DNA of 64,000 bases from Phycisphaerae bacterium. Its GTDB lineage: Bacteria > Planctomycetota > Phycisphaerae > UBA1845. The position numbers and the translations under genes were made by a program. The notes beneath the pieces are model-generated. The model was not told where the DNA came from, made no database searches, and saw only the letters and a program-made list of their open reading frames with translations. The DNA lies in NCBI GenBank assembly GCA_013360585.1, contig JABWBH010000005.1:62001-126000 (forward strand), in the 5' to 3' direction. Shown one piece after another: positions 18,801-25,563 of the stretch (its first letter is position 1; every line of letters starts with the position of its first letter).

Positions 18801-21610
18801 GAGTCCGACTCCGGCCGGATCGGGTAAAGCTCCAGCTCCTTGCGAGCGTGCTGCCACGCCACCGGCACCCCCTCGCGCAGGTGATTGCGGATCACGACCG
18901 CCCGGCAGTAATCACCCGGACCGCTCGGCGTACTGACCTTGCGCCCGATCGGGATCGCGCCGTTGCTGAGCGGTCCGTCATACCGGGTCGCCCCCTCGCT
19001 CGTCACCGTCAGCACCTCGAGTCCGACCAGCGGGCCGCCGCGATATCGGTCATACCGCAGCACGACCATCCCGTCCGGACAGTCAGCCGACACCTGCACC
19101 TGCCCGCTCGGGAGGATCATCACGTCCGGCTCCTGCGGCGGATCGTTCTCGTCCTCCGGGACGTTCTCCCGGATCAGAGCGTTGTATTGCACCGACACGT
19201 GATACAGTTGGTTGAGCGTAACCCCCGCTTCGGGGTAGGCCTTGTAAAACCTGACCCCGGCTACCGGATACCCCCGGACCGCGCCGTCCACGTCCTCACG
19301 CACGCACTTGCCGACGCGGTAGGTCGCGACGCGATCGAGGTAGGCGTGATCGTTCGGGTTCTCCTTGTACTTCCAGTTGATCGTGACCGTGACGCCGGCT
19401 TGCCCGGCGAAGATCGCCTGGCGCACGCAGTCGCCGCCGGCGTCCGTGACGCAGTCGTGATGAAACGCGGCCGTGGCGGGCGCAACACCGCCGCTTTCGA
19501 TCGTCGCCAGGACGTCCACCTTGGACGCGATGTCCGCCGGCGGCGGAAGTTCGTCACCGACGCAGTAAGGGAACAACTCATACGGACCCATGTCCACGAT
19601 GCCGTCGCCGTCGCCGTCGTCGCGCCCCGTGTCGTCCACTTCTTCGTTGTCAATGAACCTCGGACTGCCGTCGAGTTCCAGCGGAAGGTTCTCCCGGGTG
19701 TCGCCGTCGCCGTCGAGATCCCAGAGGTCGTCCCAGACCGCGACGTTGTCGCCCGCATCCGTGCAGGGGGAGTCCGACCGCAGGCGGTAGTCATTCAGCC
19801 TCCAGTCCCGTCCCGGAACCACGTCGGCGAAGCGCGGATCAACGTCGAGGTTCCCCTCGCCCCTGAATCCGCCCATCACGTCGGAATACGTGATGAACAA
19901 CTCGCTTTCGAAATCGGTGACCAGCGGGGCCGGTCCGTTGTTCCAGAAGATGCAGCTCGTGAACGTCAGGTCGGTCGAGTTCCACGCATAAAGGGCGCCG
20001 CCCGCCTCCGTCGCAACGTTGTCCGCGATGGTGCAGTTCGTCGCGAAGACGGCGTCGTTGAGGTTCGCGCCGATCGCCGCGCCTTTCGCCGCCGCGTTGC
20101 CGACGATCAGACAGTTGGCCAGAATCGCGCGACCCGACCGGCAGTAAACGCCGCCACCCTGCGTGCCCGCGACGTTCTCCGCAATGACGCAGTTGACGAA
20201 ATAAGCCAGGCCGGTCTCGATGAGGATGCCGCCGCCTGCTCCGAACCCCGCGACAGGCTCCTCGCCGCGGATCAGGTATCCGTACCAGCCCGGCGGGTTG
20301 CCGGTCGTGTTGTAAACGAACAACGACACGTTGGCGAAGCCGACGCCGTGCGCCGTCGGAGCGTTGAAGTCGATCTCGTCCGTACCGATCAGATTGCCCG
20401 CAAGGTCATGAATGAAGACCTGCCGTCCGCCGGCTTCGGTCGTGATCAGATGCCGGGTCGCCGGGTTGTATCCGATCGTGTACGCCGTCAGCGGCGGCGT
20501 GTTCTGCAGCGCGAATGTCCGCACCAGCGTGCCGTCCGTGCGTCGGACGACGTGAACCACGTTGTCCGCTCCGCGGGCGTAGAAGACGTTATTCACCGAG
20601 TCATATGCGGGGGCGCATTCAATGTGCGGCAGACCAGGGAGCGACGCGAGAATCTGCCCGCCGGTGCAGGTCAGCCGCCCCTGCGCGTTCGTATTCATGC
20701 TGCGCAGACCCCGGTTCGTCCCGCCGTCGCGGGCGCCGAGCGTCACCACTTCCAGCGCCGACGTGTTCGGATTGTAGTTCCACCCGCGAGGTTCGATCGT
20801 CAGGCTTGAGCAGTCACGCGTGCCGGAGCCCGATGAATCATACGAGTACGCATAACGCGTCGAGGCGTCCGGCCAGATCGACCCGTAATACCGCTGCCGG
20901 GCCGTGTGCCACGCCACGGTTGAACCCGTGTACGTTCCCGCAAGCGTCGCCAGCGTCAGCCCGCGCGGCGCGGTCGGCGGATCGGTGTACGTCGTGCGGT
21001 TCTCGGCGATCACACAGTCGATGAAGACGGGGACGCCGCCGCGCACCACGACTCCGCCACCCCAGATCTCCGCTTCGTTGCCGCTGATGACGCAGCGTTC
21101 GAAGCGCGCGTTGCTGCTCAGCAGACGCACGCCGCCGCCCTCGAACGCATAAGGGTTGTCGCGGAGGATGCAGTCCCGGATCGTCGGACTCGCGCCGTTG
21201 CAGAGAATGCCCGAGCCGCCCTCCGCGTGAATGAGCGAGAAGCCCTCCAGCACCGACTCCGGACCTTCGTTGGAGTCGAACCGCGCGCCGGTCGACGTCC
21301 CGAACTCGCAGTCGATGATCGTGACCTCCGGGCCGTTGAGCGACCGGACCGTGATTTTCTTGCCGTTGAAGTCGAGATTGCCGTCGTCGGGGTACACCCC
21401 GTCGAGCACGAGGACTGTGTCGCCGTCGCGGGCGGCGTTGATGCCCAACTGAATCTCGCAGAAAGGCCGCTCGGGCGTGCCGAGTTGATTCCCGCTGCGG
21501 CAGTCGTCGTCCACGTACCAGGTGGTCTGGGCCGAAACCGTCGTCGCCGCAAGACTCAACCCCGCGACGAGGATCCCCGCTGCACGATGCCGGATGTGCG
21601 TCGATCGCAT
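12866..21610 (-). CDS. Giant secreted protein: beta-helix N-terminus, unknown middle, helical C-terminal region
   Basis: 2914 aa, among the largest proteins in the window. Signal peptide about 1-27. A right-handed parallel beta-helix (WYVDDDC, DGDTVLVLDGVY, repeated GGG-V-xxxCVI-xN rungs) covers about 30-580 but is split by a 245-residue insert (about 209-453) with propeller-like segments. After a calcium-type DDGDGDG segment at about 665 comes a long region of unknown fold with a Cys-rich patch (CGCGDDGKC, CDSDKDC). The last third is rich in Gln/Glu/Leu helices (likely coiled coil), with phrases such as MLLGNEAFADA, LLEEELALLRG and RAGQGAYLDW, and ends in a short beta-rich tail (LTLELYGYSG). 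I recognise these phrases from other large uncharacterised secreted proteins. No enzymatic motif was found. It lies between the GWN gene (142 bp gap) and the small secreted pair (80 bp gap). Confidence 0.85.
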   Translation of the reverse strand: MRSTHIRHRAAGILVAGLSLAATTVSAQTTWYVDDDCRSGNQLGTPERPFCEIQLGINAARDGDTVLVLDGVYPDDGNLDFNGKKITVRSLNGPEVTIIDCEFGTSTGARFDSNEGPESVLEGFSLIHAEGGSGILCNGASPTIRDCILRDNPYAFEGGGVRLLSSNARFERCVISGNEAEIWGGGVVVRGGVPVFIDCVIAENRTTYTDPPTAPRGLTLATLAGTYTGSTVAWHTARQRYYGSIWPDASTRYAYSYDSSGSGTRDCSSLTIEPRGWNYNPNTSALEVVTLGARDGGTNRGLRSMNTNAQGRLTCTGGQILASLPGLPHIECAPAYDSVNNVFYARGADNVVHVVRRTDGTLVRTFALQNTPPLTAYTIGYNPATRHLITTEAGGRQVFIHDLAGNLIGTDEIDFNAPTAHGVGFANVSLFVYNTTGNPPGWYGYLIRGEEPVAGFGAGGGILIETGLAYFVNCVIAENVAGTQGGGVYCRSGRAILANCLIVGNAAAKGAAIGANLNDAVFATNCTIADNVATEAGGALYAWNSTDLTFTSCIFWNNGPAPLVTDFESELFITYSDVMGGFRGEGNLDVDPRFADVVPGRDWRLNDYRLRSDSPCTDAGDNVAVWDDLWDLDGDGDTRENLPLELDGSPRFIDNEEVDDTGRDDGDGDGIVDMGPYELFPYCVGDELPPPADIASKVDVLATIESGGVAPATAAFHHDCVTDAGGDCVRQAIFAGQAGVTVTINWKYKENPNDHAYLDRVATYRVGKCVREDVDGAVRGYPVAGVRFYKAYPEAGVTLNQLYHVSVQYNALIRENVPEDENDPPQEPDVMILPSGQVQVSADCPDGMVVLRYDRYRGGPLVGLEVLTVTSEGATRYDGPLSNGAIPIGRKVSTPSGPGDYCRAVVIRNHLREGVPVAWQHARKELELYPIRPESDSLAFIVGWYVETGIANCWPSAVLRYTTDWPLDPQLHVIDVAAERGEIPAGSLVDLRQADLYCSAEILYQQGFTGGEPPLSHFTNGFFAARKPGYTVLRIDRQPDEVSNCGDEVFFEVIESYDRTHPKVLAAQDTAVAWPIGTQLDCVGNNCGCAGDCEDYFDDEARTFSFGFLYLRRNQADSPHAAEILAQTGQIFPVNTSAEHGLLEAWWMRESAYVDGLFWPNKVVTYDADWLQDDGRIVIASRRGADGYPDDPEGYPPGSRIYNVGTFNAQSGHGESTTPGWNPNDEHAILLPVGGKLRVWAVRNDNPWRVQTGHPWVLVQYPHPDHPESRWKMGVHSVLAESGQDDFYYTDYRALDTECGCGDDGKCFGGWSEGDDCDSDKDCVCEIDFDVVAGLPIDPLFPVNFGAAVCKDDQNPPQPLTYVEAVTGEALWVDRKGGIWAIEDTTDDGQSRNSVAEIFIWENWAADYGCQPWLTWGPGGFGGNGADPWPVAYDPSWPPIDGKDLDQNGEPDCTYPEDFPCAPLRHVGASFDQSGQCGAIEILHDSTWIRSDTPAVRVLDPRREVGVDYPFLDVDLLALPPHLYSGEIGGGGEWPDRVFYDFAESRIVFRGVMTERDREFLLLLDANCESVNHWCDAVNELHTLSREQLAPGFVNAGASKFISLAHENVSEGWVTFAFQNDQECVDAGLPVSVEVWRVECPPDQGRINVVQPKCPLSEKLILQFSGDAGGEPERLYYQWQWSLDYDSTAPELATWNDYNPPSGYENGAGLREVLIEGASLFTLQDTYWRVRYRGYPGCGCRETGDCNEDQGGAYDDWADNLGGQNTQISPWTSVQLAEGWIKRVIRGLNAFDQRVEEFHLNDAATYVDMIRQAGKRFVDPVPLNCSPDNIDQVGLIELYETVLRRARSFSIDQGLTTDGVTQALLLVSGKISELNMLLGNEAFADAMDPTVGTFADQNLEPASYDPHAVFCFEEQVASLLEEELALLRGRSQTRDPDYDADGVMIATVDNRLPWNFTSGNGQVAYANNYQMLDVEQAVRTYPQGHGDAWGYYLTATRKFYVLLTHPIFDWIVTTEDVLVHGQPVPVGFMYERKLAAAAAARVRTGAALTSLTFRRLASSEPIDAQAGYPDRHDAARAWGLADWGRRAGQGAYLDWIVANALLPSEDTIHEGIQKIDRTTVRELREIAASYGEIQGVLDQADAGLNPLGLAANVVPFSLDPGDVAEGVTHFDQWSQSALVALNNAATAFDYANESTQRLRTMQDSLGDFEDLVEQSELDYKARLIEIFGRPYSEDIGVGGAYPDGYDGPDIFHFDYTDESAVLTGDDHTRTQRGRTHTLLVVFERPDFSILGDAGDQLEGLGEYPLQFLVDSDGLGLVKPESWGDRPEPGEIQVARGEILQTLGRYLQTVERFERQIENIEDQGRLLQHLFNVNESSLSVMQGSLGRHKELWQMMDEARGKARDFRLAAEITKFSINAVVEAIPKMLIAGLAAGGDLTSLARAAVLQGGNLAAEYLQDQAKNEEGKIDGYLREQQLLPQEMQIAMAGIEDAYQEHQQVVLLKQMLRELSVLRVELYTLQDAIQQATGRYQSAVGRGVRLLEQRTAFRSRTADQVTQYRYRDLAFRVFRNDALQKYRSQYDLAARYVLLAAKAYDYETNLLGGDAMGGRRFLDDIARERSLGVIEGGQPYVGNGLAGKLAEMQANFEVLRRELGLSNRDAFQRTFSLRWELFRLPNTTAYDAAWRQTLTSHVVADINVLPVYRQFCQPLLPAQTPEPGIVIPFSTTLASGLNLFGHNSSGDEILPPDRFAIKIQSFNVGLSQSYASPPLNREVHVYLIPAGADIMRVPTDGSLRQWAVLDQMMPVPFPISQSDLHAPDWMPWDTLTGGAASMVHRRRIPTVTACPLTEAACDLSHRLTGRSIWNSQWYLIIPGSQLLGEDPDAGIDLLINGEFGSGVRDIKLTLELYGYSGSFPGN
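20252..20986 (-). other. In-frame insert inside the beta-helix of the 2914-aa protein
   Basis: Encodes about residues 209-453. The flanks are typical beta-helix rungs (VPVFIDCVIAENRTTY before, GGGILIETGLAYFVNCVIAEN after) and would read continuously without it. The insert has Tyr/Asn/Thr-rich segments such as NVFYARGADNVVHVVRRTDG and RHLITTEAGGRQVFIHDLAG, which look like beta-propeller blades. Domain type is inferred. Confidence 0.55.
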
Positions 21611-21752
21611 GTTCCTTGCCTTCCCGTCTCCGCGCGGCGAACTGCCGCACGTTCACCCCGACCGGGACAGACCCGGCCGCAACCCTGTCCTTCAACGCTG
21701 CGCGAAGCCCGTCGCTCCGCCGACTTCGCTCCACCCCGACCTGATCCCGTCG

Positions 21753-23411
21753 TCACGAACCGCACAAACGCGGAAGGTTGCTCACGCGGCGCAGCTCGAA
21801 CCTTCCGGCGACCTCAAGCACAATCCGGCCGTTCGGGTTGGACGGATCAAGAATCAACACCGTCTCGGCGTAGTCGCCGGCCAGCCACGTCACGCCCCAG
21901 TTCGGGTCGCCGCCGCCGTCGTCGTCGAAGGTCAGCGTCGGCGTACGCTCGATGTCCCAACCGGTGGCGTGGATCGGGTTGTAAGCGTGTCGGAAGGGAT
22001 TCAGGGCGTCGTTCGCGTCCACCGCGATCGGCGCGGCGGTCGTCAGCGCCGCGTCGAAACCGCCGGTCAACGCGATCGTCCCGTCGAACGAGAAGTTGGC
22101 GGAACTGATCCTCGGGCTGACCTGCCCCGCGTCGAGCAACTCAGGGCATTCCGACGTCACCAGCGCGTACTCCTGCGTGTCGCGCTGATACGCGAGCACC
22201 ACGTCTCGCAGCAGGCGATATCCGGTCGGACTGCGATGAATGATGATTCTGAAGTCGAAGGACGAACCCGTCGGCGTCGGGTCCGGCTCACCCGTAGTCA
22301 GGGCGCGGACGTGCGTGACGCTGACGTTGCCCACCCAGAGCCCGTTCTGGTCATCGCCGCGGGTTCCGACCGGAATGTAACGGACAAAACCCGCACCGTC
22401 GGAGACCGACAGGACTCCTCCTCCGCCGTCGCCACCGAGATTGCGCAGGTCGTCGCCGCGCACGGCGAGGCGCAGGGTGTGCCCGGCGCCGGTTTCATCG
22501 CGCCCGGACAGATCCAGCGAAAGTCGTTCGAGGGGTTTCCAGAGCGGCGTTCCGTCCGGCTGCGTCTCGCGCCAGACGAGCGGCGCTGCGCCCTGTTCCG
22601 ATGAAGCGCCGCCGGACGAAACCGCGACGGGCGCGACTTGCGCGCGCACAGGTCCGCCGGTGAGATTCTCGAGAACGACGGAGTGCTGCGTCGCCGTCCC
22701 TGAAAACTCAAGGCCTCTCAGCGAAGCCGCGTCAATGCGGATCGGACCGTCATACACGGCATTGCGATTCGACTCGACCCAGTACGCGCGCCCCGCCGCA
22801 ATCCGTGACGTTGCGGCATCTTCGACCCGGCGCAGCGACCCGTCCGGCTTCAACTCGAAGATCGACGCTTCGGCGTGGGCCGCAGATCCGGAAAGAAACG
22901 CGGCAAAGGCGGGAGCTGCGCTGGCGTCACGTGTCACGTGAAATCCCGCAAGGTTGAACCCCTGCCGCCACGAAGTGCGGACCGAGGTCGGAACTCCACG
23001 CAGCGTCACCGTGGCGGTTCCGGCGGCCTCAATCAGGTATGCCCGCCCGCCGCGGAGCGATCGCAAAGCGCTGATCACGTGCGCAGGGTGATCCGGGGCA
23101 TACCAGACCTGCCACGCCGCCGGCGTGGTGACCGGACAACCGACTTCGCCCTCGTCTGGACAATCCGCCGCAGGCCCCATCGATAGCGTGGGTTCGTTCA
23201 ACCAGACGGACCGGACGGGCGCCCCGGCGAACACGGCGGATATCTCATCGGGTTCAGGATCAACTTCAAGAAATACCGCGTTCCAGCCGGGCTGAAGCGA
23301 AATCGATTGCTCAAGAATCTGCGCCTGAACCTGTATCCCCGCGAGAAACGCAAGGGCGACCCCGGGAAACACCAGGTGGTTTCGGCGAACGATCGAACGT
23401 TGATCCGACAT
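21753..23411 (-). CDS. Secreted GWN-module protein (LQPGWNAVFLEV type)
   Basis: 552 aa from the ATG at 23411, where a signal peptide (VFPGVALAFLAGIQVQA) begins; the longer frame upstream reads through non-coding and opposite-strand sequence. The mature N-terminus is LQPGWNAVFLEVDP..., with a second copy (GFNLAGFHV ... GRAYWVES) about 110 residues later. These match the module pair inserted in the Rhs protein at about 5785-6310. The C-terminal half has a beta-rich domain with GLWVGNVSV and FRIIIHRSPTGYRLL. First gene of the five-gene secreted cluster. Function unknown; no catalytic motif seen. Confidence 0.83.
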   Translation of the reverse strand: MSDQRSIVRRNHLVFPGVALAFLAGIQVQAQILEQSISLQPGWNAVFLEVDPEPDEISAVFAGAPVRSVWLNEPTLSMGPAADCPDEGEVGCPVTTPAAWQVWYAPDHPAHVISALRSLRGGRAYLIEAAGTATVTLRGVPTSVRTSWRQGFNLAGFHVTRDASAAPAFAAFLSGSAAHAEASIFELKPDGSLRRVEDAATSRIAAGRAYWVESNRNAVYDGPIRIDAASLRGLEFSGTATQHSVVLENLTGGPVRAQVAPVAVSSGGASSEQGAAPLVWRETQPDGTPLWKPLERLSLDLSGRDETGAGHTLRLAVRGDDLRNLGGDGGGGVLSVSDGAGFVRYIPVGTRGDDQNGLWVGNVSVTHVRALTTGEPDPTPTGSSFDFRIIIHRSPTGYRLLRDVVLAYQRDTQEYALVTSECPELLDAGQVSPRISSANFSFDGTIALTGGFDAALTTAAPIAVDANDALNPFRHAYNPIHATGWDIERTPTLTFDDDGGGDPNWGVTWLAGDYAETVLILDPSNPNGRIVLEVAGRFELRRVSNLPRLCGS

Positions 23412-23625
23412 GGTCCTGCTCCTCCGCGCCTTTCGGCGCACCGTCGGCTGACCGCCCGACATCCGGGGTTGAAGCCCGAGCGAACCCTGACAGACCTCCG
23501 CCGTCGGCCTGTCCGACCCATCACGGGGATAAGAAACGTCGTACTTCGGCGCGCGGCACGAAACATGCATCTCCTCTTTTCGAGCGTTGGCCGGGGTCTC
23601 CCTCTCCCCCGGCGGAGGGTTGGAC

Positions 23626-23961
23626 ATGACCTCCCTTAAGGAGAGAGTCGAAGCGCGGCTGCGCGAGGACGTGTGCAAGGCGTGTGTCTTCCGGACCGCG
23701 GCGGGGGAGTGCAGCCTCGAAGGTGTCCGAGACTGCCCGATCCTGACGCGCGTGGACAAGATCATCGAGATCGTGCGCGGGATCGACAGTCCGGACGTCG
23801 CGCCTTACGCCCAGGCGCTGCGCGAAGCCGTGTGTGCGAACTGCGAGCATCAGCACCCGGACGGAACGTGCCGGCTGCGCGACCGCCTCGACTGCGCGTT
23901 GGACGACTACTTCGCGTGGATCGTCAACATCGTGGACGAGGAGTTGGCCGCGACGGAATGA
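23626..23961 (+). CDS. Double four-cysteine putative metal-binding protein
   Basis: 111 aa from the ATG at 23626 (ggaggg upstream). Contains two copies of the same spacing, C-x2-C-x8-C-x7-C: CKACVFRTAAGEC...DC near residue 18 and CANCEHQHPDGTC...DC near residue 65. Each could bind Zn or a [4Fe-4S] cluster. The remainder is acidic and helical, with no signal peptide. It is transcribed divergently from the GWN gene and followed by the Gfo/Idh oxidoreductase. I do not recognise the family; two internal repeats suggest duplication. Confidence 0.78.
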   Translation: MTSLKERVEARLREDVCKACVFRTAAGECSLEGVRDCPILTRVDKIIEIVRGIDSPDVAPYAQALREAVCANCEHQHPDGTCRLRDRLDCALDDYFAWIVNIVDEELAATE

Positions 23962-24108
23962 CTCCCCGCGATGACTGCGGAACCCGGGTGCTGGACCGCG
24001 TGTGCGCGCCGCCTTACCTTGCGCCCGGGCATCACACCGGTCGGATTCCGAGCGCCCGGTCAGGATCGAGGCGCGCCCCGGGGTGAGCCGGTTTTTGCGA
24101 GGCGCACG

Positions 24109-25296
24109 ATGTCAAAAACCTGTCCCGTGGCGCTGATCGGCCAGAAATTCATGGGCCGCGCGCACAGCAACGCTTATCTCAAAGCTGCGAAGTTCTTTGA
24201 CCTTCCGCTCATGCCGGTCATGCACACGATCGCCGGGCGCGATCGTGCGGAGCTGGAGGCGTTCGCCGCGCGCTGGGGGTGGGCACGCTGCACAACGCGG
24301 TGGCGCGATCTGGCGGAGGACGCGGACATCCGGCTGGTAGACGTCGGCACGCCCAACGACATTCATGCGGAACCGTCGATCGCGATGCTGGAGGCAGGCA
24401 AGCACGTCGCCTGCGAGAAGCCCCTCGCCGGGACGCTGGCCGACGCCCGCGCGATGCGTGATGCGGCTGCGAAAGCGAAGAAGTGCCGGACGTTTGTCTG
24501 GTACAACTACCGGCGATGTCCGGCGGTGGCGCTCGCGCATCAACTCGTGAAGGAGGGACGGCTGGGTCGCATCTATCACGTCCGCGCGACGTACCTTCAG
24601 GACTGGGGCGGACCGGAAACGCCGCTGCTGTGGCGTTTTCAGAAGAAGCACGCCGGGTCGGGCGCTCACGGAGATCTCAACGCGCACCTGGTGGACATGG
24701 CGCGGTTCATCACCGGCGACGAGATTGTCGAGGTCTGCGGGGCGCTGTCCGAGACGTTCATCAAGGAGCGGTCGGTTCCGGCGGCCGGTCCTTCGGGACA
24801 GATCGCCGCGGGGGCGCGGGGCGGCGGCAGGAAAGGAAAATCCGACGTGGATGACGGCGTGCTTTTCCTGGCGCGGTTCAAGAAGGGCGCCGCGGCGTCC
24901 TTCGAGGCGACGCGGCTGGCGACCGGCAACCAGAACGCCAACTCGATCGAAATCAACGGCGACCGCGGATCGATCCGGTTTCAATTCGAAGATATGAACC
25001 TGCTCTGGTTCTTCGATGCGACGCGCGACCGCCGCGAGCAGGGCTGGACCCGGATCATGTGCACCGCCGCCGGACATCATCCTTATGCCGGGAACTGGTG
25101 GCCGGACGCGCACGTCCTCGGGTACGAACACGGGTTCATCAACATGGTCGCGGACATGATGCGCGTGCTGGGAGGGCTGAAACCGGTCGTTCCGCTCCCG
25201 GATTTCGCCGACGCGTACGAGACGCAGCGCGTGCTGGAGGCTGCGCTGGTTGCGGCCCGGGAGCGCTGCGCGGTCAAGCTCAGCGAGATCCGGTAG
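24109..25296 (+). CDS. Gfo/Idh/MocA family NAD(P)-dependent oxidoreductase
   Basis: 395 aa from the ATG at 24109. N-terminal Rossmann fold begins VALIGQKFMGRAHSNAY (a GxxxxG version of the dinucleotide loop). The conserved EKPLAGT cofactor/active-site motif is near residue 105, followed by an alpha/beta C-terminal domain (HGDLNAHLVDMARF, GSIRFQFEDMN). Homologues act on sugars, inositols or bile pigments. The substrate is unknown here and neighbours give no pathway. A Gly/Arg-rich insert around residues 235-250 is presumably a loop. Likely cytoplasmic, since no signal peptide is visible. Confidence 0.9.
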   Translation: MSKTCPVALIGQKFMGRAHSNAYLKAAKFFDLPLMPVMHTIAGRDRAELEAFAARWGWARCTTRWRDLAEDADIRLVDVGTPNDIHAEPSIAMLEAGKHVACEKPLAGTLADARAMRDAAAKAKKCRTFVWYNYRRCPAVALAHQLVKEGRLGRIYHVRATYLQDWGGPETPLLWRFQKKHAGSGAHGDLNAHLVDMARFITGDEIVEVCGALSETFIKERSVPAAGPSGQIAAGARGGGRKGKSDVDDGVLFLARFKKGAAASFEATRLATGNQNANSIEINGDRGSIRFQFEDMNLLWFFDATRDRREQGWTRIMCTAAGHHPYAGNWWPDAHVLGYEHGFINMVADMMRVLGGLKPVVPLPDFADAYETQRVLEAALVAARERCAVKLSEIR

Positions 25297-25416
25297 TCAC
25301 ATGGCCCGGCTGGGGAGATATCCCGGCGTGTCATTTCCGATAATCCGGCGTTCGCCCGACGTTTTCCGACAGCCGCCCGGACAGCGCGAGCATCCCGCGC
25401 AGGAGATCGCGCGTCT

Positions 25417-25433
25417 AACCGGTTGAGCCGGTT
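25417..25433. repeat. Inverted repeat AACCGG-N5-CCGGTT upstream of dsbD-like gene
   Basis: A perfect 6-bp inverted repeat with a TTGAG spacer, about 130 bp upstream of the DsbD-like gene and downstream of the oxidoreductase. It could be a weak terminator of the upstream gene or a binding site. Nothing else supports either. Confidence 0.3.
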
Positions 25434-25563
25434 GCAGGAGGATCCGGCTGGGAATGCGTCCTCTACCCGGCTGGGTTAAACTGCTGCCGCGGCGTGCGCG
25501 GAGCTTTCCTCCAAAGTGCCGACACCGAAGCCGTGTGCAAGACTCATAGTTGAGAAAACACTT

